NCBI RefSeq assembly: GCF_020179425.1
Contig: NZ_JAILYM010000002.1
Span: forward strand, 496,001 to 560,000
From: Novosphingobium percolationis
GTDB lineage: Bacteria > Pseudomonadota > Alphaproteobacteria > Sphingomonadales > Sphingomonadaceae
Reading direction: 5' to 3'
DNA: 64,000 bases
Part shown: positions 7,310-15,754 of the stretch, piece after piece
Position numbering within the stretch: position 1 is the stretch's first letter
Layout of the letters: each line of letters begins with the position of its first letter
Notes under the pieces: generated by a model
Told to the model about the DNA's origin: nothing
The model's input: only the letters and a program-made list of their open reading frames with translations
Database searches by the model: none
Translations under genes and position numbers: made by a program

Positions 7310-10014
7310 AGCACGAGGTCACCAGCCAAGATGCTGGCGCCGTTGTCGAGCGTGATCACGAGGTCGGCGCTGCCATCGCCATCGACATCGCCGCTGATGG
7401 TCGTGACCCCGCCCGACGTGACGGCGCGCAATTCACCGGCCAGGTTGTGGAAGGCCTGCGCGCCAATGAAGGTGAAGGCCTGGTTCCCGGTAGCGCCGGA
7501 TTTTGCGTCGACGAGCGACAGGTCGATCTTGTCGCCTTGCGCCCGGCTGAAATCGGTGATGCGATCCTTGAAATCGAGCACCATGAACCGGAAGCTGTCT
7601 GCGCCGGTGCCCCCTGTGTAAGTGTCGTCACCTCCATCCCCACGCATGATGTCGTTGTCATCGCCGCCGTTGATGACGTCGTTGCCAGCGCCGCCGAGGA
7701 TCTGGTCGACCCCGGCATTGCCATTGATCGTATCGTTGCCGCCGCTGCCGCTAAGGGTGTCGCCGCCGGCATCGCCGTTGATGGCGTCTTCGCCGTCGCC
7801 TCCGGTAATCGTGTCGTTGCCGTCATCGCCGTTGAGCGTGTCGTTCCCGGCATCGCCGTTTAGCGTGTCGTTGCCCGCATTGCCGTTCAGTTTGTCCGCG
7901 CCATCGCCGCCTGTAAGGCTGTCGTTGCCATCGCCGCCGCGCAGGGTATCGACGCCCAGACCGCCATCGACGGTATCGTCGCCGAGCCCGCCATCGATGA
8001 TGTCATCGCCATCCACGCCCGAAAGCCGGTCTGCGCCCGCATCACCGTTGATCGTGTCGTTGCCGACGCCGCCGCTCACGCTGTCGTCGCCGTCTTGGCC
8101 GTTGATCACGTCATTGCCGGCTTCGCCATTGAGCGCATCACTGCCCGCCCCGCCGTTGATCGTGTCGTTGCCGTCATCGCCGCGCAGCGTATCGTTCCCG
8201 GCATCGCCGTTCAGGGTATCGTTGCCGCTACCTGCGTTCATGATGTCGTTGCCATCGCCGCCGTTGAGCGTGTCGTCGCCCTCTTCGGCGTTGAGCGGGT
8301 CGCCCGCCGCGCCGAACGTGTCGTTGCCTGTCCCGCCGTTCAGGATGTCGTTGCCGCTGCCGCCAAGCATCAGGTCGTTGCCCGCACCGCCATTGAGGGT
8401 GTCGTTGTCAAAGCTGCCCTGCAGCCGGTCGTCCCCGGCATCCCCATTGAGCGTATCGCTACCGATATCGCCGAACAGGTCGTCGTTGCCTTCGCCTCCG
8501 TTGAGGACGTCGTTCCCGGCATCGCCGCCCAGCGTGTCCCGGCCGTCGTTGCCGACCAGCGTATCGTCGCCCGCCCGGCCAGAGAGCGTATCGTCCAGTC
8601 TTCCGCCAACGAGGCGGTTGGCCAGCTCGTTGCCGGCGAGCGTGTTCGCAGCGCCGGCCGACCCTATCACGTTTTCGAAGTTGGTGTAGCTGTCGCCCAG
8701 CGCCGCGCCGGCAGAACCGAAACTTCCGTCAAGCGCGAGCATGACACCATCGCTGCCGGTGAAATCGAGCGTGTCGACTCCCGTGCCGCCGTCGACCGCT
8801 TCACCCACCGCACCCGCTGCGAAGAAGTCGTTCCCTCCTGCCAGCACCACCCCGATGGCGACGGTGCCGGTCGCGCCTGCGTTGTTGAAGGAATCGTTGC
8901 CGTCGCCGGTGATGACGCCGACGGTGATCGTGCCGCGATTGGTGATCTGGTTGTCGCCCGCGCCCAGGGCGATCGACTTGATCGTGCCCCCGTTGTTGAA
9001 CACGAAATCGGCATTCGCGCCGCCTGTGATCGCGCCCAGGATTCGGCCGGTGTTGGTCAGGGTGTTGATGCCATCGCCCAGATCGAGCGTGCCATCGACC
9101 CGACCGTCGTTGATGAAGGTGTCATTGCCATGCCCCAGCGCGAGGCGGCCGATGCGACCGCCATCGTTGGTGACGGTGTCGTTGTCGGCCCCGCCCGTGA
9201 CCGCGCCGGTTATGCGCGCGGCGGTGGTCAGGACGTTGGCCCCATCGCCCAGGTCGATGGCGGTGATCCTGCCGGTTTCATGCGCGATGGTGTCTGCCCC
9301 GGTACCGCCATACACGGTGCCCGCGATCGTGCCGAGATTGCTGAGCGTGTCATCGTCGCCGCCGAGGTAGACGTCGCCGCGGATCGACCCTTCGTTGTCC
9401 AGCGTGTCCGCACCGGCCTGCAGGTCGATGTCGCCGCGAATGCGTCCCGCGTTGTCGATCTTGTCCGCCTGGAGGTCGGTGGCGATGGCGTAAGTGTCGG
9501 TAGTGGAGATGAGGCCTTCGTTGAGGATCGTGGTCACGCCGCTGCGCGCCTCGATCCCGATCGTGCCGGTGATCGCACCGTAATTGCGCACGAGGAAGGC
9601 GGGCGCGGTTTCGTCGGGCAGAACGGCAGGGTTGAGCGGCGGGCCAGCCAGCTTTTCAACGCCTTGGACCAAGCCAGCGCCCAGGAACACCGCGCTGCCG
9701 CTCAAGCCGATGATCTCGCCCCGGTTCTCCACGCGCACGAAGCTGCCGAACAGGCGCGTACCGTTCAGATCGCCGGTCAATTGGCCGGTCGCCGTGACGG
9801 TGAGGCGGGTGGCGGCGTTGTCCACGGCAATGGCGCTGTCGCCGCCCGATAGCGAGCCGCCCACGACGATGCGGTGGTCGGTGCCCGTGCCATAGACGGC
9901 GTTGGCGGTAATCGACGTCACCTGATAGCCGACCGGCACGATGAGATTGTCGCCGTCCGCCAGCACGATCGAATGCCAATCGGTCACGATGTTTTCGCCA
10001 AAGCGCGTCGTCAT
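7306..10014 (-). CDS. RTX-type calcium-binding secreted protein with two repeat classes
   Basis: A 902-residue acidic protein with no N-terminal signal peptide, as expected for a type I secretion substrate. Residues about 186-375 consist of ten tandem 19-residue units (for example IDNAGRIRGDIDLQAGADT), probably a beta-helix. Residues about 470-800 carry roughly 35 nonapeptide GGxGxDxxx RTX repeats that bind calcium. A C-terminal domain with DRITDFSRAQGDKIDLS resembles the serralysin M10 C-terminal region, and the chain ends AGDLVL. No enzymatic domain is visible; it is likely an extracellular or surface structural protein. The probable exporter is the type I system at 22254-27009. Confidence 0.88.
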   Translation of the reverse strand: MTTRFGENIVTDWHSIVLADGDNLIVPVGYQVTSITANAVYGTGTDHRIVVGGSLSGGDSAIAVDNAATRLTVTATGQLTGDLNGTRLFGSFVRVENRGEIIGLSGSAVFLGAGLVQGVEKLAGPPLNPAVLPDETAPAFLVRNYGAITGTIGIEARSGVTTILNEGLISTTDTYAIATDLQADKIDNAGRIRGDIDLQAGADTLDNEGSIRGDVYLGGDDDTLSNLGTIAGTVYGGTGADTIAHETGRITAIDLGDGANVLTTAARITGAVTGGADNDTVTNDGGRIGRLALGHGNDTFINDGRVDGTLDLGDGINTLTNTGRILGAITGGANADFVFNNGGTIKSIALGAGDNQITNRGTITVGVITGDGNDSFNNAGATGTVAIGVVLAGGNDFFAAGAVGEAVDGGTGVDTLDFTGSDGVMLALDGSFGSAGAALGDSYTNFENVIGSAGAANTLAGNELANRLVGGRLDDTLSGRAGDDTLVGNDGRDTLGGDAGNDVLNGGEGNDDLFGDIGSDTLNGDAGDDRLQGSFDNDTLNGGAGNDLMLGGSGNDILNGGTGNDTFGAAGDPLNAEEGDDTLNGGDGNDIMNAGSGNDTLNGDAGNDTLRGDDGNDTINGGAGSDALNGEAGNDVINGQDGDDSVSGGVGNDTINGDAGADRLSGVDGDDIIDGGLGDDTVDGGLGVDTLRGGDGNDSLTGGDGADKLNGNAGNDTLNGDAGNDTLNGDDGNDTITGGDGEDAINGDAGGDTLSGSGGNDTINGNAGVDQILGGAGNDVINGGDDNDIMRGDGGDDTYTGGTGADSFRFMVLDFKDRITDFSRAQGDKIDLSLVDAKSGATGNQAFTFIGAQAFHNLAGELRAVTSGGVTTISGDVDGDGSADLVITLDNGASILAGDLVL
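8890..9459 (-). repeat. Ten tandem 57-base repeats (19-residue units) in the RTX gene
   Basis: The stretch encodes ten consecutive units of exactly 19 residues with pattern [ILVF]xNxGxIxGxIxLGxGxDT. Units 4-6 and 7-9 correspond one to one, so a 57-residue super-repeat is also present. The register changes to 22 residues in the eleventh, degenerate unit. Confidence 0.85.
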
Positions 10015-10311
10015 GGAGTTCTCCCTTGCCCGGCAGGAGGGCGGCAGGTTGCAGAAATACGGCTAGGTGCCGTTAATATGATTTTTATATCAGTAAAAAA
10101 TTTCGATATTTCAAAGATTAGATAGCGGTTATCAAAACTCTTAGAAGAATTGACGAAAATATACTTGTATGTTTTAGAAGATATAGTCCGATCCGGTCTG
10201 AATTTTCGCCATTCTGCCGACCCGGCCGAATGTGAAGGCGCGCGCACGTGAAAGCCCGTGCATCGCAAATCGGCGCTTCATGCTGACGGGTGCGTCAGTT
10301 ATGATGGTGCC
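10015..10311. promoter_or_regulatory. AT-rich divergent promoter region
   Basis: This intergenic stretch separates the RTX gene from the TetR gene. Bases about 10070-10190 are strikingly AT-rich against the GC-rich surroundings. TTAGAAGA occurs twice as a direct repeat (10141-10148 and 10174-10181), 33 bases apart or about three helical turns. No gene is seen here. Confidence 0.55.
10283..10298. promoter_or_regulatory. Candidate TetR operator
   Basis: CTGACG (10283-10288) and CGTCAG (10293-10298) form a perfect inverted repeat with a 4-base centre, ending 13 bases before the start codon of the TetR gene at 10312. TetR-family proteins usually bind short palindromes overlapping their own promoter, so autoregulation is a reasonable inference. 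Confidence 0.5.
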
Positions 10312-10932
10312 ATGCCTCGAGTCACCCCGCCCGATCGTCGTTCCCGCATCCTCGATGCCGCGCGTGAAGCCTTTGCCGAGCGTGGGTTCGCAGGCACGCG
10401 ACTGGAGGACGTGGCCGCCAGGGTGGGGATCAGCCGCTCCGCGCTTTATCTGATGTTCGACAGCAAGGAGGCGGTGTTCCGGGGCCTCGTCCACGCATTG
10501 GTGGGCGAAGTGCTGCCGGTGGGGCTGCCCGATAACCTCGGCAACGTGCCTGCCCCCTATGCCTTGCGCGGGTTCCTGCGCGCCGCCTTCGTCCGCCTGA
10601 CCCGGCCCGATCTGTCTTTCCTGCCGCGCCTGATCGTGGGTGAGGGGAGGCAGTTTCCCGACCTCGTGCGCGTATATCACGACGAGGGCGTGAGCCGCGT
10701 GTTGGCCGTGGTCGAACGCATCATCCGCCACGGCCTTGCGCGCGGCGAGTTTGCTTGCGCTGATCCCGCGCTGGCGGCGCGCAGCGTGGCGGGCGGCGTG
10801 ATCATGACCGCCCTGTGGAAGACCGTGTTTGAACCCGCCGGGGCACCGCCGATCGATGTCGATGCCATGGCCGCGCTTCATGCCGACATGGTGATCGATG
10901 GCCTTGCCGTCCGGTCGGGGGCGCCGACATGA
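10312..10932 (+). CDS. TetR-family regulator of the downstream ABC exporter (CecR-like position)
   Basis: A 206-residue regulator with an N-terminal TetR HTH (RRSRILDAAREAFAERGF, then LEDVAARVGISRSALYLMF) and a helical ligand-binding part. The start at 10312 matches the family; the frame is open upstream. The stop overlaps the start of the HlyD-like gene (ATGA at 10929-10932), so regulator and transporter form one operon, as in E. coli cecR-ybhGFSR. It probably represses the operon and responds to an exported compound. Confidence 0.9.
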   Translation: MPRVTPPDRRSRILDAAREAFAERGFAGTRLEDVAARVGISRSALYLMFDSKEAVFRGLVHALVGEVLPVGLPDNLGNVPAPYALRGFLRAAFVRLTRPDLSFLPRLIVGEGRQFPDLVRVYHDEGVSRVLAVVERIIRHGLARGEFACADPALAARSVAGGVIMTALWKTVFEPAGAPPIDVDAMAALHADMVIDGLAVRSGAPT

Positions 10933-11915
10933 AGGCCCCGCCGCGCCCCGTGCTGGTGGTGGGCGCGCTGGCACTGGCGGGCGCGCTGGCACTTGCGTTC
11001 GCGCCCGGCGAGGAGCCAGACCGCTGGCTGGGCTATGTCGAGGGCGAGGCGCTCTATGTTGCTGCACCGGTATCGGGCACGCTGGCGCGGTTGCCCGCGC
11101 AGCGCGGCGATGCGGTGAAGGCGGGGCAGTTGCTGTTCGCGCTCGATCCGCAGACCGTCGATGCCGCAGAAGCGCAGGCGCGCGCCGAGCTGGCAGGCGC
11201 GCAGGCGCAGCGCGCCGACCTTGCCGGAGCCCGCCAGCGCGCGCCCGAACTCGACGTGGCGCGCGCGGCGCAAGCGTCGGCGCGGGCGCAACTCGCGCGT
11301 GCGCAGGCCGACTATGCCCGCTTTTCGGCCCTTGCCGCCAAGGGCTTTGCCAGCCGCACCCAGCTCGATGCGGCGCGGGCCGCGCGCGATGTTGCGGCAG
11401 CAAGCGTGGCGCAGGCTCTGGCCGAGGAGCGCAGCGGCGAGCTTTCCGCCGGCCGCGCGCAGCAGCAGCAGGCGGCTGCGGCCGGCGTTGCTGGCGCGGC
11501 GGCGGCCCTTCAGGCGCAGCAGCGGCGGCAATCGGAGATCGCGCCCGTCGCGGGCGCTGCCGGAACGATCGAGCAGACTTTCTTCAATCCCGGCGAATGG
11601 GTGCCCGCCAACCAGCCGGTTCTCGCGCTGCTGCCCGCCGATCGGCGCAAGCTGCGCTTCTTCGTGCCACAGAACGCGGTGGCCCGGTTGCGCGCGGGTC
11701 AGGTCGTCCATTTCACCTGCGACGGGTGCGGGGGAGCGCGGAGCGCGACGATCCGCTACATCGCACCACGCGCCGAGTTCACCCCGCCGGTGATCTACAG
11801 CGAACACGCGCGATCGAAGCTGGTGTTCCTGGTCGAAGCCGCCTTGCCGGTGGACAAGCCGCTGCCGCCGGGGCTGCCGGTGGCGGTTGAGCCTGTTGCA
11901 GGCGTGGCGCGGTGA
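10929..11915 (+). CDS. HlyD/EmrA-family periplasmic adaptor of an ABC exporter (YbhG-like)
   Basis: A 328-residue adaptor: one N-terminal membrane helix (VLVVGALALAGALALAF), a biotinyl-lipoyl half motif (YVAAPVSGTLARLPAQRGDAVKAG), a long Ala/Gln-rich coiled-coil hairpin around residues 75-200, and the second lipoyl half (GAAGTIEQTFFNPGEWV). It would connect the inner-membrane ABC transporter to an outer-membrane channel. It is coupled to the TetR gene and is followed after 190 bases by the ATPase gene. Confidence 0.9.
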   Translation: MKAPPRPVLVVGALALAGALALAFAPGEEPDRWLGYVEGEALYVAAPVSGTLARLPAQRGDAVKAGQLLFALDPQTVDAAEAQARAELAGAQAQRADLAGARQRAPELDVARAAQASARAQLARAQADYARFSALAAKGFASRTQLDAARAARDVAAASVAQALAEERSGELSAGRAQQQQAAAAGVAGAAAALQAQQRRQSEIAPVAGAAGTIEQTFFNPGEWVPANQPVLALLPADRRKLRFFVPQNAVARLRAGQVVHFTCDGCGGARSATIRYIAPRAEFTPPVIYSEHARSKLVFLVEAALPVDKPLPPGLPVAVEPVAGVAR

Positions 11916-11957
11916 GCGAGGCGGGCGGAGGCGCGGGTGCCCGGACAAGAGGTAGGT

Positions 11958-12085
11958 TTCGCGCAAAGACGCAAAGACGCAAAGGCGTTTGCGCCGCAGG
12001 CAGATATTGCCTGATCTTGCCGCCGAAGAAAAAAGCGGCTTCGCCGCACGCGCAACCACTTGGCCTCTTTGCGTCTTTGCGCGAA
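11958..12085. repeat. MITE/REP-like element with 20-bp terminal inverted repeats
   Basis: The left arm 11958-11977 (TTCGCGCAAAGACGCAAAGA) is the exact reverse complement of 12066-12085. The left arm is part of a tandem GCAAAGAC run, and weaker pairing continues outward to about 11941 and 12100. Internal small hairpins include CAGGCA/TGCCTG near 12000. No ORF is present. It separates the adaptor and ATPase genes of an otherwise compact operon, which suggests insertion. Confidence 0.75.
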
Positions 12086-12107
12086 CCATCTTCCCGGTCA
12101 TCGTACC

Positions 12108-13052
12108 ATGGATGAGGCTCCCGTCATCGACGTGCGCGGGCTGACCAAGCGGTTCGGTGGGCGCACGGTGGTCGATGCGGTGGACCTGTCGGTGGCGCGC
12201 GGGCGGATCTGCGGGTTCTTGGGGCCGAACGGATCGGGCAAGACAACGACCTTGCGCATGATCTGCGGGTTGCTGATTCCCGATGCGGGCGAGGGCACTG
12301 TACTCGGCTTCGACATGCGGCGGCAGCGCAGCGCGATCAAGGCGCGGGTTGGCTACATGACGCAGAAGTTCGGGCTGTTTTCCGACCTGACCATCGCGGA
12401 AAATCTGGAGTTCTTCGCGCGCGTCCATGGGCTCGACCGGCGGGGCGAGCGCGTGGACGAGGCGCTGGAGCGGCTGGGGCTTTCCAGCCGCAGTGGCCAG
12501 CTTGCGGGCAGTCTGTCGGGCGGGTGGAAGCAGCGGCTGGCGCTGGCGGCCTGCGTGCTGCACGAACCGGAGATCCTGCTGCTCGACGAACCCACTGCCG
12601 GCGTCGATCCGCAGGCCCGGCGCGAGTTCTGGGAGCAGATCCACGACCTTGCCGCGCGGGGCATGACGGTGCTGGTCTCGACCCACTACATGGACGAGGC
12701 CGAGCGCTGCCACGAGATCGCCTACATCGCCTATGGCCGGATGCTGGCGCGCGGGACGATCGAGGAGGTGGTGGCCGCTTCGCATCTCCATGCCTTGCAG
12801 GGCGAAGGTCGCCTTGAAGACGGAAGGGGCGCGGACCGGCTGGCGGCGGAGATCGAGCAGCGGCCCGGCGTGGCGATGGCCGCGCCGTTCGGGGCGGCGA
12901 TCCATGTCTGCGGGCCGGACGCGCAGGCCTTGCGCGACGCGGTTGCGCCTTGGGCCGACCGCATCGCGTGGCGCGAGACGAAGCCGAGCCTGGAGGACGT
13001 GTTCATCCACCTGATGCGCGGGGCCGAGGACCGATCGGTGGCGGTGCGGTGA
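12108..13052 (+). CDS. ABC transporter ATP-binding protein (YbhF-like)
   Basis: A 314-residue single ABC ATPase. Walker A is GPNGSGKTT, the signature is LSGGWKQRLALA, Walker B is ILLLDEPTAGVD and the H-loop is VSTHYMDEA. Trp replaces the usual Gln in the signature (LSGGW). The C-terminal 80 residues resemble the DUF4162-type extension of ABC-2 exporters. The stop overlaps the permease start (TGATG). It powers export together with the adjacent permease and HlyD adaptor. Confidence 0.93.
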   Translation: MDEAPVIDVRGLTKRFGGRTVVDAVDLSVARGRICGFLGPNGSGKTTTLRMICGLLIPDAGEGTVLGFDMRRQRSAIKARVGYMTQKFGLFSDLTIAENLEFFARVHGLDRRGERVDEALERLGLSSRSGQLAGSLSGGWKQRLALAACVLHEPEILLLDEPTAGVDPQARREFWEQIHDLAARGMTVLVSTHYMDEAERCHEIAYIAYGRMLARGTIEEVVAASHLHALQGEGRLEDGRGADRLAAEIEQRPGVAMAAPFGAAIHVCGPDAQALRDAVAPWADRIAWRETKPSLEDVFIHLMRGAEDRSVAVR

Positions 13053-14188
13053 TGATCCAGCCCCAATCCCTCCAGCGCATCCTGGCGATGATCTTCAAGG
13101 AGATCCGCCAGATGACGCGCGATCCCGGCACCGTGGGCATGATGCTGGCGATGCCGCTGGTGCAGTTGATGATCTTCGGCTTTGCGATCAACAACGATCC
13201 GCGTGGGCTGCCGCTGACGGTCGAACTCAACGATGCTTCGCCCTTCGCGCGCTCGGTCGATGCAGCGTTGCGCAACACCGGCTATTTCAAGGTCACGCGG
13301 GTCGTGTCCGCGCCGGGGGAGGGCGAGCAGCTGCTGGCGCGGGGCGAGGTGCAGTTCGTGGTCACCGTGCCGGTCGATTTCGGGCGCGATCTGGTGCGGG
13401 GGCGGCGGCCGCAATTGCTGCTGACCGCCGATGCGACGGATCCTGCGGCTACCGGCAATGCGCTGGCGGCGGTGGAGCAGGCGGTGGCCGGCGCGATGGT
13501 GCATGACCTGATCGGGCCGCTTGCCATTCGCCAGCAGGGGCCCTCGCCGGTCGAGGTGGTGGTGCACCGCAGCTACAACCCCGAGGGGATCACCAGCCAC
13601 AACACCGTGCCGGGGCTGCTGGCGGTGGTGCTGTCGATGACCATGGTGATGCTCACCGCGCTGTCGGTCACGCGCGAAGTGGAGCAGGGAACGATGGAGA
13701 ACCTGCTGGCCACGCCGCTGCGCCCGGTCGAGGTGATGGTGGGCAAGATCGTGCCCTACCTGATCATCGGCGTGGTGCAGATGGCGGTGATCCTGATGGC
13801 CGCGCACTTTGTGTTCCGCGTGCCGTTCATGGGTTCGATCGCCCTGACGTTGTTTGCCACGCTGCTGTTCATGGTGACGAGTCTTGCGCTCGGATTCACG
13901 CTCTCGACCGTGGCGAAAAGCCAGCTTCAGGCGATGCAGATGAGCTTCTTCTACATGCTGCCGTCGATCCTGCTGTCGGGCTTCGCCTTTCCCTATCGCG
14001 GGATGCCGCAATGGGCGCAGATCGGGGCCGAGGTGCTGCCGACCACGCATTTCGTGCGGCTGGTGCGCGGCATCATGCTGAAGGGTTGGACGCTGGCCGA
14101 TGCGGCGGGCGAGATGGGAGTGCTGGCGCTGATGCTCGCCGTGCTGGGAACGGTGGCGGTGCGGCGCTATCAGGATACGGTCGCCTAG
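13052..14188 (+). CDS. ABC-2 type permease (YbhS/YbhR-like)
   Basis: A 378-residue permease with one N-terminal membrane helix (MLAMPLVQLMIFGFAI), a large periplasmic loop of about 130 residues, and a cluster of five helices in the C-terminal half, as in ABC2_membrane_3 proteins. E. coli has two such permeases (YbhS and YbhR); here only one is encoded, so it may act as a homodimer. Its stop overlaps tail to tail with the convergent regulator gene. Confidence 0.92.
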   Translation: MIQPQSLQRILAMIFKEIRQMTRDPGTVGMMLAMPLVQLMIFGFAINNDPRGLPLTVELNDASPFARSVDAALRNTGYFKVTRVVSAPGEGEQLLARGEVQFVVTVPVDFGRDLVRGRRPQLLLTADATDPAATGNALAAVEQAVAGAMVHDLIGPLAIRQQGPSPVEVVVHRSYNPEGITSHNTVPGLLAVVLSMTMVMLTALSVTREVEQGTMENLLATPLRPVEVMVGKIVPYLIIGVVQMAVILMAAHFVFRVPFMGSIALTLFATLLFMVTSLALGFTLSTVAKSQLQAMQMSFFYMLPSILLSGFAFPYRGMPQWAQIGAEVLPTTHFVRLVRGIMLKGWTLADAAGEMGVLALMLAVLGTVAVRRYQDTVA

Positions 14189-15585
14189 CTCTCCGCGAAG
14201 GTGAACGGTTCGGCGGTTCGGCGGTAGTCGTCGGGCAGGATTTCGCGCCCCAGCGGCGGTTCGGCGCGGGCGGCGCATTGCGCGCGGTTGCACAGGCGGC
14301 AGGTGACGCCGATCGGCGTGGGTGCGGGGTCCTGGCCCTTGGCATAGACGAGCTTGCCCGCGTGTTCGGCCGCGCAGGCGAGCGCGATGGCGCGGATCGT
14401 GCGCGGACGCCCGTGCGCGCCGCCGCCCGCGCTGACGGTGCGCGCGATCGAGAAGAAGCGTTGGCCGTCGGGCAGTTCCAGCCATTGCGTGACCACGTCG
14501 TCGGGGCGGCGGAACACCGAATGCAGGCTCCACAGCGGGCAGCCGCCACCGTGCGCGGCGAATGGAAAGCCCGCGCCGTCGAGCCGCTTGGAGACGTTGC
14601 CGGCCTCGTCGACGCGGATGAAGAAGAACGGTACGCGCTCCTGGCCAGGACGGCCCAGCGTCGTCAGTCGGTGCGCGACTTGTTCGAAGCTCGTGCCGAA
14701 CTGGCCGGCCAGCGCTTCGATGTCGTAGGCGCGCGCATCGACCGCGCGGGCGAACTTGTCGTAGGGCATGACCAGCGCCGCCGCGCCGTATGCCGCCAGC
14801 GCGCGGCGGACGAGCGTGGCGGCGGTCGGGCTGGCGAAGCTCTCGCCGCGCAGCAGGGCCGATATCTCGGACCGCAGCGCGGTGTAGCTGGCGTGCATGG
14901 CCATCTGCCAGGCGCGCTGCGTAGGGCCGAGCGTATCGTCGAGCAGGAGTTGTTCGTTGTGGCGGTCGTAGCGGCGGATCGAGCCCATCATCACGTCTGA
15001 GGGCAGCAGGCGGACACGCAGGCCCTGCTGGCGCAGCCATTCGCGCATCGAGCCCGCCTTGTCGATCTCGCCCGCCAGTTCCTCGGCGCGCGAATCGATC
15101 GTCGGGAAATAGTTGCGCCGGTCGGCCACGAAGCGCCGCGCCTCGGCCACGGGATCGACGCCGCGCGTCGTGCCGCCATCGGCGCGCAAACCGGCGAGCG
15201 CCTGCTGTTCGCGCACGTAGGCGCCGTGGAGGCGCAGCATTGCCTCGGTAATGCCGGGGAAGCTGGTGGCGACGTCGGCCACTTCGAGCGGCGGCAGGTC
15301 GATTTCGGCAAAGATCGGATCGCGCAGCACGTCGGCGAGGCGGCGGGCGTAGTCGTCGCGTTCTTCGGCGGCGAGGTCGGCCATGTCGAGCTTGTAGGCG
15401 CGGGCGAGGCGCAGCAGCAGGTCGGCGGTGAGCGGGCGCTGGTTGCGTTCGAGCAGCGCGATGTAGCTGGCGGAGATGTCCAGCTCCTCGGCCATGGCGG
15501 CCTGCGTCAGCCCCAGTTCGCGGCGCAGGCGCTTGATGCGCGGGCCGAGGTAGAGGGGTTTTGTTGATGAAACACCTGCACGCAC
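14185..15585 (-). CDS. XRE-family regulator of acyl-CoA/glyoxylate metabolism (ScfR/RamB-like)
   Basis: A 466-residue regulator. An N-terminal XRE HTH (LGLTQAAMAEELDISASYIALLERNQR) is followed by an IrrE-like middle part and a C-terminal domain with Cys-containing motif TCRLCNRAQCAARAEPPLG, as in short-chain fatty acyl regulators and RamB. Its divergent orientation to isocitrate lyase strongly suggests that it controls the glyoxylate shunt. The start is a GTG at 15585 with GGAGCG upstream; no in-frame ATG is available nearby. Confidence 0.85.
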   Translation of the reverse strand: MRAGVSSTKPLYLGPRIKRLRRELGLTQAAMAEELDISASYIALLERNQRPLTADLLLRLARAYKLDMADLAAEERDDYARRLADVLRDPIFAEIDLPPLEVADVATSFPGITEAMLRLHGAYVREQQALAGLRADGGTTRGVDPVAEARRFVADRRNYFPTIDSRAEELAGEIDKAGSMREWLRQQGLRVRLLPSDVMMGSIRRYDRHNEQLLLDDTLGPTQRAWQMAMHASYTALRSEISALLRGESFASPTAATLVRRALAAYGAAALVMPYDKFARAVDARAYDIEALAGQFGTSFEQVAHRLTTLGRPGQERVPFFFIRVDEAGNVSKRLDGAGFPFAAHGGGCPLWSLHSVFRRPDDVVTQWLELPDGQRFFSIARTVSAGGGAHGRPRTIRAIALACAAEHAGKLVYAKGQDPAPTPIGVTCRLCNRAQCAARAEPPLGREILPDDYRRTAEPFTFAES

Positions 15586-15649
15586 CAGCGAACGCTCCTG
15601 CCTTCAACAAACCAGCGCTTGTCACGCCTGCACAGCTATACAAGCATTT

Positions 15650-15670
15650 CCTGTAAAGTTTGACAACAGG
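15650..15670. promoter_or_regulatory. Candidate operator in the scfR-like/aceA intergenic region
   Basis: CCTGT (15650-15654) and ACAGG (15666-15670) form an inverted repeat around a T/A-rich centre that contains AAAGTTTG. This resembles the A/T-rich sites described for RamB near glyoxylate genes. It lies 85 bases before the aceA start. The assignment is tentative. Confidence 0.35.
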
Positions 15671-15754
15671 ACTTCGCAGGGGCTGTCCGAATCCCCTCGG
15701 GCGGCGTTATCCGGGTCTCAGCAAACGAACCCATGCGCCCAAGGAAACGCTGCC

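Noticed and set aside
7074..7322. 82-codon Arg-rich frame overlapping the small membrane protein
   Set aside because: Composition is shadow-like; the overlapping 64-codon frame gives a plausible two-helix membrane protein.
7615..8607. Regular short repeats that might suggest a CRISPR array
   Set aside because: They are 27-base codon-level repeats encoding the RTX nonapeptide, with no constant direct repeat or unique spacers, inside a continuous ORF.
12731..15643. 970-codon open frame on the minus strand across the ABC ATPase, permease and ScfR-like genes
   Set aside because: It overlaps three well-supported genes; its product is dominated by Arg, His and Pro, as expected of a shadow frame in GC-rich DNA.
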